From JACMRI01 sp043778625 (GTDB taxonomy: Bacteria; Bacteroidota; Bacteroidia; UBA4408), in contig JAYWFU010000022.1 in assembly GCA_043778625.1 (NCBI GenBank), positions 1 to 8,924 of the forward strand: a DNA stretch of 8,924 bases, in the 5' to 3' direction. A model generated the notes under the pieces. The model was not told the DNA's origin, searched no databases, and was given only the letters and a program-made list of their open reading frames with translations. Positions 5,976 to 8,924 of the stretch are shown here, piece after piece (within the stretch, counting starts at the first letter, position 1; every line of letters begins with the position of its first letter). The position numbers and the translations under genes were made by a program.

Positions 5976-6788
5976 ATGAACAAAAATTACATTTTAATAG
6001 CAGCGGCCTTAACTATTTCTACAGCAAGTAGTGCGCAACAATTTGGCGGAGCAACTACTCAAACGGGTAGCATATTTAGAACAGGCACAGTGGGTATAGG
6101 GGTTACTACTGTACCCACCACGGTCGATTTTATTGTAAACAACTCAACCCGTAAAGCCGCTAAATTGGTGTTAGGTAATAGCGCGCTTACGGGTACGTTT
6201 CAAAACACGGAATCGGTACTACAGGCGTATAACGCCAACAGTGTAAAGTCGCGCTTGAGCTTAATATCAGCCGCTAGTGCCACAAGTAGCGTATCATTGT
6301 TAATTGATGTAAACCTTACTGGTAATACAGGCATTGCGCTGGAGGCTACAAACGTAGCTAACCAAAAAGCATTTAATATTGATATGTACGGCACTAATGC
6401 CCTAACCATAACACCAAGCGGGCAAGTAGGTATAGGTACTGGTACAAGCACATTAGGCACAATGAAACTAGCTGTAGAAGGTACAATTGGCGCACGTGAG
6501 GTAAAAGTAACCTTGAGCAAGCCATGGCCTGATTATGTGTTTGAAGAAAACTATAAACTAATGAGCTTGCAACAAGTAGCTAATTACCTAAAGGTAGAAC
6601 GCCACTTACCTTATATGACAAGTGCTAAAAGTATTAAAACTGAAGGTGGACAATCGCTAGGCGAAACACAACAAAATATGTTGCGCTCGCTAGAAGAACT
6701 GTACTTACACGTAATAAACCTACAAGCCGAAAACGCTAAACTTAAACAAGATATGGAAGCGTTAAAAAATATATTAAACACTAAATAA
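5976..6788 (+). CDS. Tail-fibre-like surface protein with C-terminal coiled coil
   Basis: This 270-residue exported protein has a signal peptide ending near residue 20 (...STASSAQQ). The segments GTVGIGVTT (37-44) and GQVGIGTGTS (about 150-158) are VGIG motifs typical of Bacteroidota fibre-like proteins. From residue 164, KLAVEGTIGAREVKV leads into WPDYVFEENYKLMSLQQVANYLKVERHLPYMTSA, then SLGETQQNMLRSLEELYLHV and a leucine-zipper-like coiled coil to the C-terminus (about 230-268). This C-terminal block is a conserved ending in many Bacteroidota proteins and resembles the intramolecular-chaperone end of phage tail spikes. No self-cleavage residues could be assigned here. The coiled coil suggests a trimer or other oligomer. 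The gene follows the T9SS gene by 48 bp and precedes the tyrosinase by only 10 bp, pointing to co-transcription. No T9SS sorting domain is seen, so its outer-membrane route is unclear. Confidence 0.85.
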   Translation: MNKNYILIAAALTISTASSAQQFGGATTQTGSIFRTGTVGIGVTTVPTTVDFIVNNSTRKAAKLVLGNSALTGTFQNTESVLQAYNANSVKSRLSLISAASATSSVSLLIDVNLTGNTGIALEATNVANQKAFNIDMYGTNALTITPSGQVGIGTGTSTLGTMKLAVEGTIGAREVKVTLSKPWPDYVFEENYKLMSLQQVANYLKVERHLPYMTSAKSIKTEGGQSLGETQQNMLRSLEELYLHVINLQAENAKLKQDMEALKNILNTK

Positions 6789-6798
6789 CTACTAGCCT

Positions 6799-7986
6799 AT
6801 GTTTACACGATATTTAATAGTGGCGTTTACACTATTAGTTATTATAACTAATAGCACCAATGCACAAACTATACGCAAAAATTATTTAGAGTTTTCGCCA
6901 CAAGAAAAAACCGATTACGTGGCAGCGCTTACCCTAGTGTGGGCTAATGGTTCAAGTGCAGTGGGCAAGGGTACTTACTTTGCCGATATACACGGTAGCC
7001 ATTTTGGTACTAACATACACTCCATGCGGGGCGATGGTTCTAACTTTACTGCCTTTCACCGCTTTATGTTACTGCATTACGAACTAATGCTACAAACATC
7101 AGCTACGCAATACAACTACCTATGCTTACCCTATTGGGATTGGCGCAACGACCCACCCAAAAACATAGCACTACCAATTACGGCCACTAATAGCCCTAAC
7201 TTTTGGTATTTTTCAATGTTGGATTTAAACAAGTTTACAGGCTGGGGCATTACACGCCAAACCGATTTAACAACACTTAATAACTTACCCACACAGCAAA
7301 CGTTTACCAACGCAGTAACCAACCCTACATTTTGGTCAGCTACCTCAACTTCATTTTCACGTATATTAGAGGCCAATAATCACAATGGTGCACACGTGTG
7401 GGTAGGTGGTACTATGGGTACTGGAGCATCGCCACGCGACCCTATATTTTTTATACACCATTGTATGGTAGATAGAATATGGCAAATAAGCGAAGATGAG
7501 ATTACTGGAATTCAATCAAATTTTCCCACTGCTAATTACAAAATACCATCATACAACAAACAAGAAAATTGGATAGACGATTTGTATGCACATAATACTG
7601 TGGACTCACGTAAAATTCCATTTCGTTATTTAAGCACACAAACTACTACTGATTATGAAGTATGGTACGCTGATAATGGCAAAGTTATACTTGATGGAGC
7701 TAACGGTACTGATTTTTCGGTACTTGGAGCAAATAAAATTTATCGTTACACAGCCTATGATTACAGTACAAGTACCCTAAGAGGTAAAGTGTATGTGGGT
7801 GATTATAAATATAACACTACTGGAGCAGTAGTGGCTGATAACAAAGGGGGCTTTAAAGTAATTGCAGGTAATGCCTGCCATATTCGTGCAGGCGAAGAAG
7901 TAACCCTAGGCCCAGGTACAACGCTTACAGCTAGTGCAGGAAACGACATAACAATTAAAATTATTGCTACCCCTAACGGTTTTTAA
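6799..7986 (+). CDS. Secreted tyrosinase-family copper oxidase
   Basis: This 395-residue exported enzyme has the two-copper (type 3) centre of tyrosinases, which oxidise phenols such as tyrosine to o-quinones with O2. The signal peptide ends near residue 22 (...NSTNAQ). CuA region: FADIHGSHFGTNIHSMRG (His65, His68, His74) and FTAFHRFMLLHYE (His87 with Arg88), then the structural LPYWDWRNDP at 110-118. CuB region: NNHNGAHVWVGG (His195, His199) and DPIFFIHHCMVDRIW (His220/221, Asp225, Arg226, Trp228). The six ligand positions can thus be filled, but the second and third CuA ligands are about 12 residues apart (74 to 87), against the usual 8. Residues after about 260 form a C-terminal beta-rich extension ending in IRAGEEVTLGPGTTLTASAGNDITIKI, similar to the stack modules (I.L.PG..A..GS.....I) at the ends of Bacteroidota exoproteins. 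The gene begins 10 bp after the preceding stop, so translation may be coupled. Haemocyanin-like or catechol-oxidase activity cannot be excluded. Confidence 0.92.
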   Translation: MFTRYLIVAFTLLVIITNSTNAQTIRKNYLEFSPQEKTDYVAALTLVWANGSSAVGKGTYFADIHGSHFGTNIHSMRGDGSNFTAFHRFMLLHYELMLQTSATQYNYLCLPYWDWRNDPPKNIALPITATNSPNFWYFSMLDLNKFTGWGITRQTDLTTLNNLPTQQTFTNAVTNPTFWSATSTSFSRILEANNHNGAHVWVGGTMGTGASPRDPIFFIHHCMVDRIWQISEDEITGIQSNFPTANYKIPSYNKQENWIDDLYAHNTVDSRKIPFRYLSTQTTTDYEVWYADNGKVILDGANGTDFSVLGANKIYRYTAYDYSTSTLRGKVYVGDYKYNTTGAVVADNKGGFKVIAGNACHIRAGEEVTLGPGTTLTASAGNDITIKIIATPNGF

Positions 7987-8018
7987 CACTACTATTAATA
8001 ACTATTATTAAACAAATA

Positions 8019-8924
8019 ATGAAACAATTACTATTAACAACAATTGTTGTGCTTAACGTAGCCATTAGCTATGCGCAACAAGATGTTTGGCAAACTTTAC
8101 CTACCCACTTTAGCGATGTAAGTGGCATTATACACGCACCTGCTAAAGATACACTATTTATACACCGTACTGACGGTTCATTACTACGTTCGTTTAACGG
8201 TGGCGGTAGTTGGGACTCCATATTTATACGCCACGACTCTACTCATTTTACCGAAATGGGAAGTTATTTTGTAAACGGACATACGGGTTTTACATGGAGT
8301 ATATGGAGCTGTATGTACTCAGGTTTTGTAAATAGCGAACGCCCAGTTTTACTAAAAACTATTGATGCAGGGCTTACTTGGGCCTTAGCGAATAATGGTT
8401 TTGATCAAGTACCATTTGTGGTGTCGCAGCTCTATTTTTGGAACAGTACTTCGGGTTTTGCCATTGGGCAAGAAATTAATACCCACCCTGCAGGTACTAA
8501 CTATACCAAGCACCACACTAACCAACTGTACATGACACTTGATGGTGGGGCTACATGGCTATTAAACAGCTCAACACCTATTGACGAAATTAAAAGCTCA
8601 CCTAACATGATTTCGTTTTGCGACCAATACACTGGTATTATGATGGGGAGAGAAATTAATTTTAACTACAACAAATCGTTTGATGGAGGCTTTACTTGGG
8701 CAACTACTAATCAACATTCGTTGGGCTACAATGCCACAGGAGTGAGTGTGCAAAATCAACAAAATGCTTTTGTACTGGCCAACGATTCGCTCTACGTAAG
8801 TACCGATTCGTTAAACACATTTAAAGCCAGCAAACTACCATTTACCAGTTATAATAACTCCGTAATGGCTAATAACGCTAGCTTTTACACAGTAGGTAAT
8901 ACCACTTATTTTTTAACATTTAAT
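8019..8924 (+). CDS. Secreted Asp-box (BNR/Ycf48-like) beta-propeller protein, C-terminus off window
   Basis: The first 302 codons are visible and stay open to the right edge. A signal peptide ends near residue 19 (...VAISYAQQ). Four Asp-box-like turns are spaced along the chain: SFNGGGSW (58-65), TIDAGLTW (114-121), TLDGGATW (173-180) and SFDGGFTW (220-227). Blade-like segments such as FWNSTSGFAIG (140-150) and FCDQYTGIMMG (200-210) precede the later boxes. This pattern is that of 'photosystem II stability/assembly factor-like' propellers (Ycf48/BNR group), which in Bacteroidota are usually extracellular and often carry a T9SS domain at their end; that end is not visible here. No sialidase catalytic set was seen, so an enzyme call would be unjustified. 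It lies 32 bp after the tyrosinase gene on the same strand and is probably in the same operon. Confidence 0.85.
   Translation, partial: MKQLLLTTIVVLNVAISYAQQDVWQTLPTHFSDVSGIIHAPAKDTLFIHRTDGSLLRSFNGGGSWDSIFIRHDSTHFTEMGSYFVNGHTGFTWSIWSCMYSGFVNSERPVLLKTIDAGLTWALANNGFDQVPFVVSQLYFWNSTSGFAIGQEINTHPAGTNYTKHHTNQLYMTLDGGATWLLNSSTPIDEIKSSPNMISFCDQYTGIMMGREINFNYNKSFDGGFTWATTNQHSLGYNATGVSVQNQQNAFVLANDSLYVSTDSLNTFKASKLPFTSYNNSVMANNASFYTVGNTTYFLTFN

Noticed and set aside
8019..8924. Sialidase or true photosystem II assembly factor
   Set aside because: Asp-box turns alone define a propeller fold; no sialidase catalytic Arg/Tyr/Glu set was recognised and nothing else here is photosynthetic.

Overview
The window looks like chromosomal DNA of a Bacteroidota bacterium, probably from the Chitinophagia/Sphingobacteriia/Flavobacteriia side. 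The evidence is the AT-rich base use with TTA/CTA leucines, the secreted proteins with signal peptides ending in ...AQ, and a C-terminal type IX secretion (T9SS) sorting domain. Further support comes from a TPR-carrying LytS-type kinase paired with a LytTR regulator, tail-fibre-like 'VGIG' surface proteins, and GC-rich REP-like intergenic hairpins. The exact species cannot be named from this sequence.

Layout. (1) Bases 1-277, minus strand: the N-terminal part of a secreted VGIG/tail-fibre-like protein that runs off the left edge; a REP-like element lies across its start. (2) Bases about 278-1148: a long gene-poor stretch with small tandem repeats, a nested inverted repeat and short palindromes, but no convincing gene. 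(3) Bases 1149-4145: a two-component pair, a periplasmic-TPR membrane histidine kinase (TTG start) and a LytTR response regulator. They are separated by 363 bp holding a duplicated block of about 90 bp (47 bp of it identical) and two strong GC hairpins of the same REP-like family. (4) Bases 4323 to the right edge: four plus-strand genes in a tight row (gaps of 48, 10 and 32 bp). They encode a T9SS cargo protein, a tail-fibre-like coiled-coil surface protein, a secreted tyrosinase-type copper oxidase, and the first 302 residues of a secreted Asp-box (BNR/Ycf48-like) beta-propeller. All four have signal peptides.

How the genes may fit together: the row of four secreted proteins is probably one operon from a promoter just before 4323, and the adjacent LytS/LytTR pair is an obvious candidate regulator. 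A tyrosinase sandwiched between extracellular structural proteins suggests, as inference only, a surface layer or adhesive structure modified or cross-linked by tyrosine oxidation, or melanin-type chemistry at the cell surface. Each protein belongs to a recognisable family. The novelty, if any, lies in the combination and in the repeat elements embedded at the two regulatory or start positions.
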